NCBI GenBank assembly: GCA_028284865.1
Contig: JANQQV010000024.1
Span: forward strand, 62,001-126,000
Direction: 5' to 3'
Length of the DNA: 64,000 nucleotides
Source of the DNA: Rhodothermales bacterium
Lineage (GTDB): Bacteria; Bacteroidota; Rhodothermia; Rhodothermales; UBA10348
Shown here piece by piece: positions 17,387-25,807 of the stretch. The stretch's first letter is position 1; each line of letters starts with the position of its first letter. Below the pieces are notes generated by a model. That model was given only the letters and a program-made list of their open reading frames with translations. It ran no database searches and had not been told where the DNA came from. Made by a program: the position numbers and the translations under genes.

Positions 17387-19105
17387 ATGGGCAATTTTAT
17401 TTCTGATCGGTTCCGCACGTGCTCAACGACCGGATTACCGGTGTGTCTCAACGCACAGTTCTTCATCAAGGCAAATGCTGTATTTGCCGTCATTTTCTTA
17501 CTCGTTGGTGCCATTGGAGCCATTCTTCTCGCGTTGACGCGTTGGAGTGAGGTTCACCTGTTGAGCGACATCATGTATTACAGGGTCCTGACTCTGCATG
17601 GGATCAACATGCTCATCTTCTGGATCCTGTTTTTCGAGATAGCCGTTCTGTATTTCGCCTGTACCAGTCTGCTCAATGCCCGACTGGGTTCGAAGTGGGC
17701 GGCCTGGCTTTCGATCATCCTGATGGTCGTGGGAGCATTGCTGACCGACTGGGTCATTCTGACAGGGAAAGGGGATGTGTTGATGACCTCCTATCCTCCC
17801 ATGTTGGCTCACCCGATGTTCTATCTGGGAATGATCCTGGTGGCTGTGGGGACGTTGGTCGGGGTGATCGTCTTCTTCGTCACCCTCTATCAGGCCAAGC
17901 GGGACAGGACATACGAAGGGTCCATGCCACTCGTGACATTCGGAGCACTGGCAGCGGCAATCATTGCCGTGTTCACGCTGCTGCACGGTGCCATCGCGTT
18001 GGTACCAACGCTGACGTGGTCACTGGGATGGACACCCGAGCCCGACCCGGGCTGGTACCGACTGATGTGGTGGGCGCTGGGACACCCTGCACAACAGGTG
18101 AATCTGTGCGCCATGGTGGCGATCTGGTACTTCCTGGCCACCCTGACCACAGGTGCGAAGCCGCTCAACGAAACGGTTTCCCGGGCGGCATTCGTCCTGT
18201 ACATCCTGTTCATCAACGTGGCCTCTGCTCACCACCTGCTGGTTGATCCCGGCTTGAGCGCTTCGTGGAAGATCTGGAATACTTCCTACGTGATGTACCT
18301 GGCCGTGCTTGCTTCGCTCATCCACGGATTCACCGTACCAGCGTCGGTCGAGGTGGCTCAGCGACTCAAGGGGTATACGAAAGGACTGTTCGGTTGGCTG
18401 GCGAATGCGCCTTGGAAGGATCCCGGGTTCTCGGCATTCACGCTGTCCGCCTTGATTTTCGGGTTCATCGGTGGCATCACTGGTGTCACGATCGGGACTG
18501 AACAGATCAACATCCTGGCCCACAATACGATGCGTGTGCCCGGGCATTTCCATGCCACCGTCGTTGGAGGCACTACGCTGGCCTTCATGGGACTGACTTA
18601 CTACGTGGTACCTCTCATATTCCAGAGGGAATTCTACATGCGAGGGCTGGCCCGAGTACAGCCATATCTGTTTGCAGCTGGTATCACCATCATGTCGATC
18701 GGAATGTCGTTTGCAGGTTCCTACGGCGTTCCCAGACGGCACTACGACATTGACTTCACCGGTGCGGCTATTCCGGCCGGATTCGATGCAGGGGCCCACT
18801 TCATGATGGGCGTCATGGCCATCGGCGCAATCATCGCGTTCCTGGCCATGCTGCTGTTCATCCTGCTGGTTGTGGCAGCCGTGTTCTTCGGCAAATCGAA
18901 CAAGGAAACGGGCATGAATCCGTGGCAATCGCCAGAGGCCATGGCCCGTAACCGAGCCATCTACCTTCAGCGGGATGCGGCATACGAGAAAGTGACTCAT
19001 GGAACCAAGGGAACGATGGCGTTGGTCTTCATCCTCCTGATTTCCTTTGTCGTCTACTACTTCGCAAATTGGAATGCCCTCACCGATGTCTGGTTCGTCC
19101 GCTGA
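17387..19105 (+). CDS. Heme-copper subunit I, NO-reductase-like (eNOR-type), lacks active-site Tyr
   Basis: A polytopic membrane protein of 572 residues most like B-type (ba3) oxidases. It keeps the low-spin heme ligands H71 (LHGINML) and H389, the high-spin ligand H387 (VPGHFH), and the CuB ligands H233 (LGHP) and H282/H283 (AHHLLVDPG). In B-type oxygen reductases helix VI reads HPxVY, whose Tyr is cross-linked to the CuB His; here it is HPAQQ, with Q237 in that place. Loss of this Tyr is the mark of NO-reducing branches of the superfamily. With nirK next door I infer NO reduction to N2O. A strong aggagg precedes the ATG. Automated pipelines would probably call this a cytochrome c oxidase. 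Confidence 0.85.
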   Translation: MGNFISDRFRTCSTTGLPVCLNAQFFIKANAVFAVIFLLVGAIGAILLALTRWSEVHLLSDIMYYRVLTLHGINMLIFWILFFEIAVLYFACTSLLNARLGSKWAAWLSIILMVVGALLTDWVILTGKGDVLMTSYPPMLAHPMFYLGMILVAVGTLVGVIVFFVTLYQAKRDRTYEGSMPLVTFGALAAAIIAVFTLLHGAIALVPTLTWSLGWTPEPDPGWYRLMWWALGHPAQQVNLCAMVAIWYFLATLTTGAKPLNETVSRAAFVLYILFINVASAHHLLVDPGLSASWKIWNTSYVMYLAVLASLIHGFTVPASVEVAQRLKGYTKGLFGWLANAPWKDPGFSAFTLSALIFGFIGGITGVTIGTEQINILAHNTMRVPGHFHATVVGGTTLAFMGLTYYVVPLIFQREFYMRGLARVQPYLFAAGITIMSIGMSFAGSYGVPRRHYDIDFTGAAIPAGFDAGAHFMMGVMAIGAIIAFLAMLLFILLVVAAVFFGKSNKETGMNPWQSPEAMARNRAIYLQRDAAYEKVTHGTKGTMALVFILLISFVVYYFANWNALTDVWFVR

Positions 19106-19106
19106 C

Positions 19107-20039
19107 ATGGATACGCTGGATCGCATCCGGGAATTCATTTCCGGATGGCGTTTTCCAATCATCTTGATCTCGATGATCGGAAGCACGGTATTGCTGATGG
19201 GTGCGGTGCTTCTGATTCCATCGTCGGCCGGTCCTGCCTATGCGTTTGCTGAGGACTTCAAAGTCTTGTGTTTCGGATACGACCCAGCATCCGGTTCAAT
19301 GGAATGGGCCTACGTATGGATGTTTCTCGTCCAACCGCTGATCCTGGCCGGTTTGATGGCACTGGTGTGGCGGGATCCATTGACCCGAGCCGTTTCTGAG
19401 TCCCGAGCTGCGCTGCTGAAGACGGTGGCCGGTACGGGGTGCTTCGTAGTTGTTCTCGCGGCGATGGTCCCATTCATCCTGCAGCCGGACCCGGGTTTCG
19501 CATCGGAGTCATTTCCAGGCGAGCGCATCCGGACGTCTGTTCCGTCGGCGGCGTTCCAGTTGACCAACCAGCATGACCAGTCATTCGAGATGGCGTCCAC
19601 TCGCGGGCAGATCGTGGTGCTGACCGCGGTTTACGCCACGTGTGGGGATACGTGTCCCCAGATTCTCCAGCAGGTCAAACGGGCCGTAGGTGCGCTGTCA
19701 TCCGAGGAGCAGGAGCAGGTTACCGTTGTGACCCTTTCACTGGACCCGGAAACTGACACACCCGCAATGCTGACCATGATCGCCGAGCAGCACGGGCTTT
19801 CTTCCGACGTCTTCCAATTGCTGACTGGTGCTCCGGAGAAGGTGGATCGCATTCTGGATGACTACGGATTTCGAAGGTGGCGCAACGAACGCGGCATCAT
19901 CGAACATGCCAACCTGATCCATGTAATCGATCGTGAAGGGTTGATAGCCTATCGCCTCGCACTTGGAGACGTGCAGGCCGTCTGGCTGGAGGAAGCCATG
20001 AAGCAGTTGATTGCAGAGCCGGCACCGGTTACAGAATGA
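19107..20039 (+). CDS. Membrane-anchored SCO family protein with extra N-terminal domain
   Basis: Residues 1-125 form three hydrophobic segments (FPIILISMIGSTVLLMGAVLL; WAYVWMFLVQPLILAGLMAL; TGCFVVVLAAMVPFIL) with one Cys in FKVLCFGYDP between them, not a normal SCO anchor. The rest is an SCO thioredoxin fold with the copper pair C179-x3-C183 (ATCGDTCP) and H267 (HANLIHV). It would insert copper into the CuA or CuB site of the preceding enzyme. The start at 19107 follows the subunit I stop by 1 nt; an overlapping start at 19086 is possible. Its end overlaps the next gene by 4 nt. Confidence 0.88.
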   Translation: MDTLDRIREFISGWRFPIILISMIGSTVLLMGAVLLIPSSAGPAYAFAEDFKVLCFGYDPASGSMEWAYVWMFLVQPLILAGLMALVWRDPLTRAVSESRAALLKTVAGTGCFVVVLAAMVPFILQPDPGFASESFPGERIRTSVPSAAFQLTNQHDQSFEMASTRGQIVVLTAVYATCGDTCPQILQQVKRAVGALSSEEQEQVTVVTLSLDPETDTPAMLTMIAEQHGLSSDVFQLLTGAPEKVDRILDDYGFRRWRNERGIIEHANLIHVIDREGLIAYRLALGDVQAVWLEEAMKQLIAEPAPVTE

Positions 20040-22153
20040 GACAAGACCCACGTCCCATTCTTGATGATGAACGGAGGCCTGCGATCCAGATCGATCGTGT
20101 TGGAGCGGCACGTAATGACTCCCCTTTGCGAGGAAACGCTTTCTTCGAACGTCTGGAATCCCTGTTCTCGTGGGTGACCCAGCGGGTTGGGGCACGGATT
20201 CCAGAGTCGGCGAACCCGTTCGCCAGGGCAGGTGCTGTAGCAAATACCGCATTTGTCATTGCACTGGTCTCCGGCATACTGCTTCTTTTTTGGTATAGAC
20301 CAAGCGTCAATCTCGCATGGGCTTCGCTGGATGACATGGGGGGACTGGGGCAATTCATCCGTTCCATTCATCGCTACAGCTCGGATTTGGCCATGCTGTT
20401 TGCGTTGTTCCATGGCATCAAGACCGTGGCGGAACGCAAAGTGGGCGGGTCGAGGTGGCTTCCATTCCTTTCTGGGCTGGTACTGGTAGGCGCTCTTTGG
20501 CTGGATGGTTGGACGGGGTACTGGCTGGTCTGGGATGTTGGTGCCCAGAAAATCGCCATGAATACAGCGGCGCTTGTGGATCTGCTGCCCATCTTCCCTG
20601 ATCCACTGTCCCGGTCGTTCCTGACGAACGATGCTGTCAATTCGCTGCTGTTCTTCATCGTGTTCTTCATTCACATGTTGATCCCGGTGGCGTTTGCCAT
20701 ATTCCTGTGGGCCCACATCCTGCGGGTCAATCGCGCGCGGTTTTTCACAGGGCGTATACTCTCTTTCTGGTTGATTGGCAGCTTGAGTGTGCTGTCCCTT
20801 CTATTTCCTGCATTTTCCGGAGAGCCCGCCGACATGGCGCTCATTCTTGAGGGACTGGAGGGAGACTGGTGGTTCCTGGGGCCCATGACCGTTATCGAGC
20901 GGTTGGGAGGGAAGGCAATCTGGATGGTTTTTGGCGTGACGACGGTTGTACTGTTCACCGTTCCATGGTGGGCGCCCCGCCGGCGGGTAAAACCAACTGT
21001 CATTGACGCTTCTCGGTGCAACGGATGTCAGCAGTGTGTCCGTGATTGTCCGTTCAACGCCATCGACCTGATTCCGGATGAAGGCGTGCGCAGGGAGAGT
21101 CCATTCCATGCCCAAGTCAATCCTGCGCGGTGTGTTGGTTGTGGTACATGTGTTGGCTCCTGTGATTCGTCTGCTATCGACGCGCCCCGCCTGCCGGTGC
21201 TCGATGCCCGTCGCTTCCTGAACGCCGTATCGAAACACGAAAGCGATTCGCCGACCATGGTGGCCTTCCTGTGTGGTGCATCAGGTGCAGCGTCATTCGC
21301 AATTGGAGCAGACGGCACGTGCCCGGACCTCCCGGGGTATCGGGTCATTCCGGTGATGTGTACGGGTTGGGTACACATGCTGACGGTGGAACGAGCGCTC
21401 CGGCACGGTGCGGCCGGCGTGCTGATCGTGAGTTGTGGCCACGATGCTCCGTGCAGGTTTTCGGTTCAATGGACGGCTGAGCGGCTATCCGGGGATCGCG
21501 GCCCCGAGTTGCGTTCAGATCATGTTGATGCATCGCGCATCCGGCACTTTTCTTCCGGGCCAGGAGGAAAACGGGAGATCATGGAGCAGGCTGCCCTTTT
21601 CCGCAGCCGATGTGTGGGGAATGATCCTCAGTCCACCACGGTGGAGACGCCGTTGCCCCACACGCCATTGTCGCGGGTCAGGAGCATGGCAGCGGGATTG
21701 ATGGTGAGTTGTGTGTTGGGTGCCATGGTGGTGGTGTTGTCGAATCGGGATCTCCTTTTACCCCGTGTGGAAGGCGCCCGGCTGGTAGTGTCGTTCAAGC
21801 TGTCTGGCCAGGTCCTTGAGACTGGCGAAGTGGTCGATGATGACAACGCGCTATCCCACATGCGACGGGTTCGACCCGTTTCCAGGGAGCGCAGTCCCGT
21901 CAACATGGTGGTGATGGTTGACGGAGAGGTAGTGTCCGAGGCCCCCTACGCGCCGGGTGGAATTTTCAATGATGGCGAATCCGTAGCCATTGAGGAATTC
22001 GTACTGGATCCCGGAACGCATCATGTGCAGATTCGGATAGCGGACGAACCCGACGATGAGAGTCCCTTCGTGTACGATGCCGACATCTCTTTTGACGCAT
22101 CCCGGAGGCGTGTCATCCGATTCGACACGATATCCGGATTCAAACTGCATTGA
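20036..22153 (+). CDS. Cytochrome b / 2x[4Fe-4S] ferredoxin / MvhD-like fusion protein
   Basis: A 705-residue multidomain redox protein. Residues ~65-240 are a cytochrome b N-terminal module with two bis-His heme pairs on helices B and D (H112/H126 and H213/H227, 14 apart). Two further helices follow, then two [4Fe-4S] motifs (C328/331/334/338 and C366/369/372/376). Residues ~405-500 resemble the MvhD/FlpD delta subunit with five Cys (C413, C429, C442, C467, C473) that could hold a [2Fe-2S] cluster. A final helix near 560 precedes a beta-rich, probably extracytoplasmic C-terminus. It ends the NOR-like operon, so it may link the quinone pool or a cytoplasmic donor to NO reduction. Electron bifurcation is possible but unproven. 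Confidence 0.85.
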   Translation: MRQDPRPILDDERRPAIQIDRVGAARNDSPLRGNAFFERLESLFSWVTQRVGARIPESANPFARAGAVANTAFVIALVSGILLLFWYRPSVNLAWASLDDMGGLGQFIRSIHRYSSDLAMLFALFHGIKTVAERKVGGSRWLPFLSGLVLVGALWLDGWTGYWLVWDVGAQKIAMNTAALVDLLPIFPDPLSRSFLTNDAVNSLLFFIVFFIHMLIPVAFAIFLWAHILRVNRARFFTGRILSFWLIGSLSVLSLLFPAFSGEPADMALILEGLEGDWWFLGPMTVIERLGGKAIWMVFGVTTVVLFTVPWWAPRRRVKPTVIDASRCNGCQQCVRDCPFNAIDLIPDEGVRRESPFHAQVNPARCVGCGTCVGSCDSSAIDAPRLPVLDARRFLNAVSKHESDSPTMVAFLCGASGAASFAIGADGTCPDLPGYRVIPVMCTGWVHMLTVERALRHGAAGVLIVSCGHDAPCRFSVQWTAERLSGDRGPELRSDHVDASRIRHFSSGPGGKREIMEQAALFRSRCVGNDPQSTTVETPLPHTPLSRVRSMAAGLMVSCVLGAMVVVLSNRDLLLPRVEGARLVVSFKLSGQVLETGEVVDDDNALSHMRRVRPVSRERSPVNMVVMVDGEVVSEAPYAPGGIFNDGESVAIEEFVLDPGTHHVQIRIADEPDDESPFVYDADISFDASRRRVIRFDTISGFKLH

Positions 22154-22217
22154 CCCCGTTCACCCAGGCACCGCACCAGCCAGAAAAAACGGTTGACCAG
22201 CTGCCAGCTGGGAGGTG

Positions 22218-23318
22218 TCAAAGACTATCCATGGTGAACAGACGGGCGAACCGTGCTTGAAATGGTTGGCTCAAGATGAGTCGGGCGAACAAGCGCCGAA
22301 TCGGATACAGACGACCGGGTCGACCCACAAACATGTTGAGCTCGGATCGCCTCGCTGCCTTCCGGAATGATTTCTTTCGCACGCGCTCATAGTGTGAGAG
22401 GGCTGCAGGTGATGCACCATTCGCAAACCACTCTGCCAGCCAATCGGCGTCCATCCAGCCGAGATTCATTCCCTGACCTCCGATCGGGCTGATCACGTGG
22501 GGCGGGTCGCCCGCCAGGGCGGCGCGGCCCACGACGAAACGCTCGGCCTCGAATCGCTCGGCGGTGAAAGCCGATACCATGGAGCACGCGTCCAGGGGAA
22601 GCTCTTCTCCGGTTCGCCTCGCTACGGCCTTGCTCAACATCGACTGTAGCTGCGAATCCTCTTTGGCATCAGACGGATTGGCCACCCGGGCTACCCATCG
22701 GCGCGTTCGTCCGGGAAGTGGGAAGCACTCAACGACTCCTTCCCGATGCAAGTAGATCGCTGCGTCTTCTCCAAAGACGGTCGTATCCGGAAAATCGCCC
22801 ATGACGTAGTGCTCGTCGTAAGAGGCTCCGTCAAACGGTATTCCGAGCAGGTCCCTAACCGTACTGCGACGGCCATCGCACGCTATGACCCAGTCAGCTT
22901 GCTCACCGTCAATGTTGACATAGCTGTCAGATTGCTCGAGCGCGGTCACATCGATGCCGCGTCGAACAGGTTCGCCCAGCGACTCGAATAACGCTTCAAG
23001 TACGGATTCCGTCACATGCTGGGGGACTGCCAGCACGAAAGGGAAGGGGGGTGGCAGGGCTTCGAAAGAAAGCACTCCGAGCGGTCTTCCCTCCGCAAAT
23101 CCTTGGCCGCGTGCGACGCGAATGCCACGATCAATCAACGCATCGGCAACGCCCAGGGCATGAAGTCGCCTGAGTGCGGGCGGGTGAATGCCGATGGATC
23201 GCGAATGTGTCGAGCGCGCGACGCGACGCTCCAGAATCGTACAGTCGACTCCGTGCTTGCGCAGCAGGCACCCCAGGTACAGCCCGACGGGCCCGGCGCC
23301 GACGATGATCACTCTCAC
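22218..23318 (-). CDS. FAD-dependent monooxygenase (UbiH/PHBH fold)
   Basis: An aromatic-ring hydroxylase-type flavoprotein of 366 residues: Rossmann motif VIIVGAGPVGLYLG at the start, ERRVARSTHSRSIGIH, the DG motif (VIACDGRRSTVRDLLG) and the second FAD motif (GRAALAGDPPHVISPIGGQG) with NLG after it. The longest frame starts at 23375, but the GTG at 23318 overlaps the methyltransferase stop by 4 nt (GTGA) and places the FAD motif at the N-terminus as usual. In the srs system of Streptomyces the third enzyme, a flavoprotein hydroxylase, oxidises the methylated resorcinol ring to a quinone. The same role is inferred here. Confidence 0.88.
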   Translation of the reverse strand: MRVIIVGAGPVGLYLGCLLRKHGVDCTILERRVARSTHSRSIGIHPPALRRLHALGVADALIDRGIRVARGQGFAEGRPLGVLSFEALPPPFPFVLAVPQHVTESVLEALFESLGEPVRRGIDVTALEQSDSYVNIDGEQADWVIACDGRRSTVRDLLGIPFDGASYDEHYVMGDFPDTTVFGEDAAIYLHREGVVECFPLPGRTRRWVARVANPSDAKEDSQLQSMLSKAVARRTGEELPLDACSMVSAFTAERFEAERFVVGRAALAGDPPHVISPIGGQGMNLGWMDADWLAEWFANGASPAALSHYERVRKKSFRKAARRSELNMFVGRPGRLYPIRRLFARLILSQPFQARFARLFTMDSL

Positions 23319-24013
23319 GACGATCCCCGGTGTGTGAGTAGCAGCCGAAAAGGCATCTTCTTCTCCGCACGCCACCCCGCAGGCAATCGGCCGTCAAGAT
23401 CATCAGGATGCCAGGAGCGCCGAATGGAACGCAGCCCGTCGGTCATAATGAACGATCCTCGAGCGGCGAGTCCGACGGGGATGAAGCTGAGCCATGCCAG
23501 GTCATCCCGGCAGATATCGTTGTGTAGGGCCAGACTGCGCGACAGCGTAGCAGAATCCTCAAGCAGGACGTTTAAGGCAGGATCGTCGAGGTGATGAAGC
23601 ACATGGTTGGACACCACGATGTCGAACGACAAGCCCTGGTCGACCAGCTCAGAGGAGTGGATCGCGTGATAGCTGATTCGGTCGGATTCGGTGCGCGCCA
23701 ACGCATAGTCGATGGCCCGCTTGTCCGGGTCAATGCCAGTCAGTGAGACCGATTTATTCTCAGCGCGCGACATGTCGTCGATCAGTCGCAGCAAATCGCC
23801 TCCACCACACCCGATATCGAGAATCGTGGTGGTCCGATCCGGGGCCATCAGAGGGGAAAGATGACTGTTGTACAGCGATCGCCAGCGTGCCAGCCAGGGA
23901 TTCAGTCTGGAAAACCAGTCGTAGGTTCGGTGTAGACCTCGCTCATCACAGTCCGGATCGTCCATGATTTCGATCAGATCCGTGTTGCGTGATGTGAGGA
24001 AAAGTCTCGGCAT
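23315..24013 (-). CDS. SAM-dependent methyltransferase
   Basis: Class I methyltransferase of 232 residues. Motif I is ILDIGCGGGDLLRL at ~64-77, followed by the acidic end of strand 2 (TGIDPD) and motif post (VVSNHVLHHLDD). Genes of this kind beside a type III polyketide synthase methylate the phenolic ring. Its ATG overlaps the polyketide synthase stop by 1 nt (TGATG) and its stop overlaps the monooxygenase start, so the three are one transcript. Confidence 0.9.
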   Translation of the reverse strand: MPRLFLTSRNTDLIEIMDDPDCDERGLHRTYDWFSRLNPWLARWRSLYNSHLSPLMAPDRTTTILDIGCGGGDLLRLIDDMSRAENKSVSLTGIDPDKRAIDYALARTESDRISYHAIHSSELVDQGLSFDIVVSNHVLHHLDDPALNVLLEDSATLSRSLALHNDICRDDLAWLSFIPVGLAARGSFIMTDGLRSIRRSWHPDDLDGRLPAGWRAEKKMPFRLLLTHRGSS

Positions 24014-25101
24014 CAGATGCGTTCAAACAGACCTGTTTCAACTGTCAGCCCCGGGCCGAACGCCATCGCCATCGCTTTCTCTCCCGATGAGGCATTAGCC
24101 AGCGATTCCTTGAGGACGAACAGGATCGTGGCGCTGCTCATGTTACCGTACTCAGCGAGAACCGAGCGGGACGCCGTCAGCGGTGCATCGTCAATGTCCA
24201 GTCCGTTACGGACCTTGTCCAGGATGGCTCGGCCACCCGGATGAACCGCCCAGTGGGTGATGTCGTCACGGGTCCATCCGGATTGTTCAAGGACTGGGTC
24301 GACGACTCCACCGATGTTGGCTTCCAGGATTTTGGGTACGTACGTCGACAAGACCATCTTGAATCCCTTGTCTCCTATCGTCCAGGCCATGTCTGATTCG
24401 CTGTCAGGAGCGATGGTGGAGTCCATGGACTCGAATCGGAAAGCCGCTCCAGATGCCGGAGGCTGGCCCGTGACTAGAGCCGCACTTGCTCCGTCAGCAA
24501 ATACCGAGAAGGCGAGGATGTCGTCTACTTCTTCCGATGGTTCGAGGTGCAGCGAGCACAGCTCGAGGCAAACCACGAGGACCACGGCATTTGGATCCTC
24601 GGCGCAAAAGGCCCGAGCCATGTTCAGGGCCGGGAAGGCTGCATAGCACCCCATGAATCCAACGTGGACGCGTCGCACGGAGGGCGCTAGGCCGAGGTCC
24701 TTGACGAGATGGAAGTCGGGTCCGGGGGCGTAAAAACCCGTGCACGAGGCGGTGATGACATGGGTGACATCGTCAGCACTGAATCCGTCTGCGGCGTCGA
24801 GCACGCTACGTCCAGCCGCTTTGAACAACGGTCGGGCATGCGCCATGTAGTGATCATTCCGCGTTCCCGTCGTAGGCGACCGGAAGCTTCCCTGATCATC
24901 GATGAAGTCGCCTCCTCCGTCCCGCAGATCAGTGATCACGCTGTGGCGTTTGTCGATGCCAGAGTGGGCGTAGATCCGATGGACCAATTTGGAAGCCCGG
25001 CTCCCTGGCGTCAACGATGCGAGCATGACCTGAGCCGCTTCATCCTGTGAATAGGACGTCTTAGGCACGGCGGTCTGGATGGCGTGGAGATAGGCTGGCA
25101 C
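24013..25101 (-). CDS. Type III polyketide synthase
   Basis: Chalcone-synthase-fold enzyme of 362 residues that extends an acyl-CoA with malonyl-CoA units and cyclises it to a resorcinol or pyrone. The catalytic triad is visible: C152 (VGFMGCYAAFPAL), H287 (WAVHPGG) and N320 (EYGNMSSAT). The neighbouring GFG-type loop reads AFGPGLTVETGLF at the C-terminus. With methyltransferase and FAD hydroxylase downstream in overlapping frames it forms an srsABC-like set for methylated alkylresorcinols or alkylquinones. The acyl starter cannot be read from sequence. Being first in the operon, it sets the promoter upstream of 25101. Confidence 0.93.
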   Translation of the reverse strand: MPAYLHAIQTAVPKTSYSQDEAAQVMLASLTPGSRASKLVHRIYAHSGIDKRHSVITDLRDGGGDFIDDQGSFRSPTTGTRNDHYMAHARPLFKAAGRSVLDAADGFSADDVTHVITASCTGFYAPGPDFHLVKDLGLAPSVRRVHVGFMGCYAAFPALNMARAFCAEDPNAVVLVVCLELCSLHLEPSEEVDDILAFSVFADGASAALVTGQPPASGAAFRFESMDSTIAPDSESDMAWTIGDKGFKMVLSTYVPKILEANIGGVVDPVLEQSGWTRDDITHWAVHPGGRAILDKVRNGLDIDDAPLTASRSVLAEYGNMSSATILFVLKESLANASSGEKAMAMAFGPGLTVETGLFERI

Positions 25102-25189
25102 TACGTTGTCGGTACGGGTGAAAAAGCGGCGCGTACGACTACGTTGGGTGGATACGGTACGGGTTACCGCTCAGCGGCAAAATTCCCCG

Positions 25190-25741
25190 TCAGTCTTCCG
25201 GAAAGGAGACCGTGTATTCCCACGCGTCCTCGACGCAGTACAGAGAATAGGTCTTCTCGCTCGGAAAGTGCTGCACCTGCACGATGTTCTTCTGGTCATC
25301 GAAGACTTCGGACAGGATTTTCTGGGAGACATACAGGTTTTCGATCGGTTGCGAAGCCTCGAACTCCAGCAGGTACCACCACATTGGCTCGTTGCCGATG
25401 GTCTCCTCGCCGCTGCCGACGATCCTGCCATCCAAGACCTCCTCATCCGCCCGGAGTACAAACTTCTCATTGAAGTAGGCCTGAAAAAGAGAATCAGAGC
25501 GCGGTGATGGATCGATGACGATAGGCTGATTCTCGCGTTGGGAAAGGGCCTGATCCAGATCGTCCTTGAACACGCGGATGCGTACGACCGCCATGGTGTT
25601 CTCGACAGCCAGGCGGCTGTAGCTGACGTGGAAATCGTGTTGCTCTGCCCCATTGGGAACCACAGGACGCGTTGCATCCCCAACCGGAGCCACGGTTGAG
25701 GCAAACAGCGAAAGAAGCAGAGCCAGGAGAAGCGAGATCAT
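25190..25741 (-). CDS. DUF6702 family exported protein
   Basis: 183 residues with a signal peptide (MISLLLALLLSLFASTVAP). The body follows the pattern I know for DUF6702: HDFHVSYSRLAVEN, then VVRIRVFKDDLDQALSQ, then YFNEKFVLRADEE, and a C-terminal region with WWYLLEFEA and VQHFPSEKTYSL. The family is typical of Bacteroidota, where it usually sits beside a peptidase and a HupE/UreJ-like gene, as here. Its biochemical role is not known. A perfect hairpin separates it from the peptidase gene upstream. Confidence 0.7.
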   Translation of the reverse strand: MISLLLALLLSLFASTVAPVGDATRPVVPNGAEQHDFHVSYSRLAVENTMAVVRIRVFKDDLDQALSQRENQPIVIDPSPRSDSLFQAYFNEKFVLRADEEVLDGRIVGSGEETIGNEPMWWYLLEFEASQPIENLYVSQKILSEVFDDQKNIVQVQHFPSEKTYSLYCVEDAWEYTVSFPED

Positions 25742-25758
25742 ATTGCTCTGAAAGCACG

Positions 25759-25787
25759 ATGGGCGGGCGCGTTCCGCGCCCGCCCAT
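25759..25787 (-). terminator. Perfect 13-bp G/C hairpin without T run
   Basis: Left arm 25759-25771 (atgggcgggcgcg), loop ttc, right arm 25775-25787, fully complementary. It fills the 66-nt gap between the M1 peptidase stop and the DUF6702 start, both minus strand. No T run follows, so it may be a partial terminator, attenuator or mRNA-stabilising stem. Confidence 0.7.
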
Positions 25788-25807
25788 AAACACTGAAATG
25801 AGGGCGA

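Noticed and set aside
17387-19105. Plain ba3-type cytochrome c oxidase
   Set aside because: The fold and ligands fit, but the HPxVY Tyr is replaced by Gln and the gene lies beside nirK, so an oxygen-reductase label is not the best reading.
22198-22212. Palindrome ccagctg-c-cagctgg as a terminator
   Set aside because: The loop would be one base and no T run follows, so it cannot form a normal terminator hairpin.
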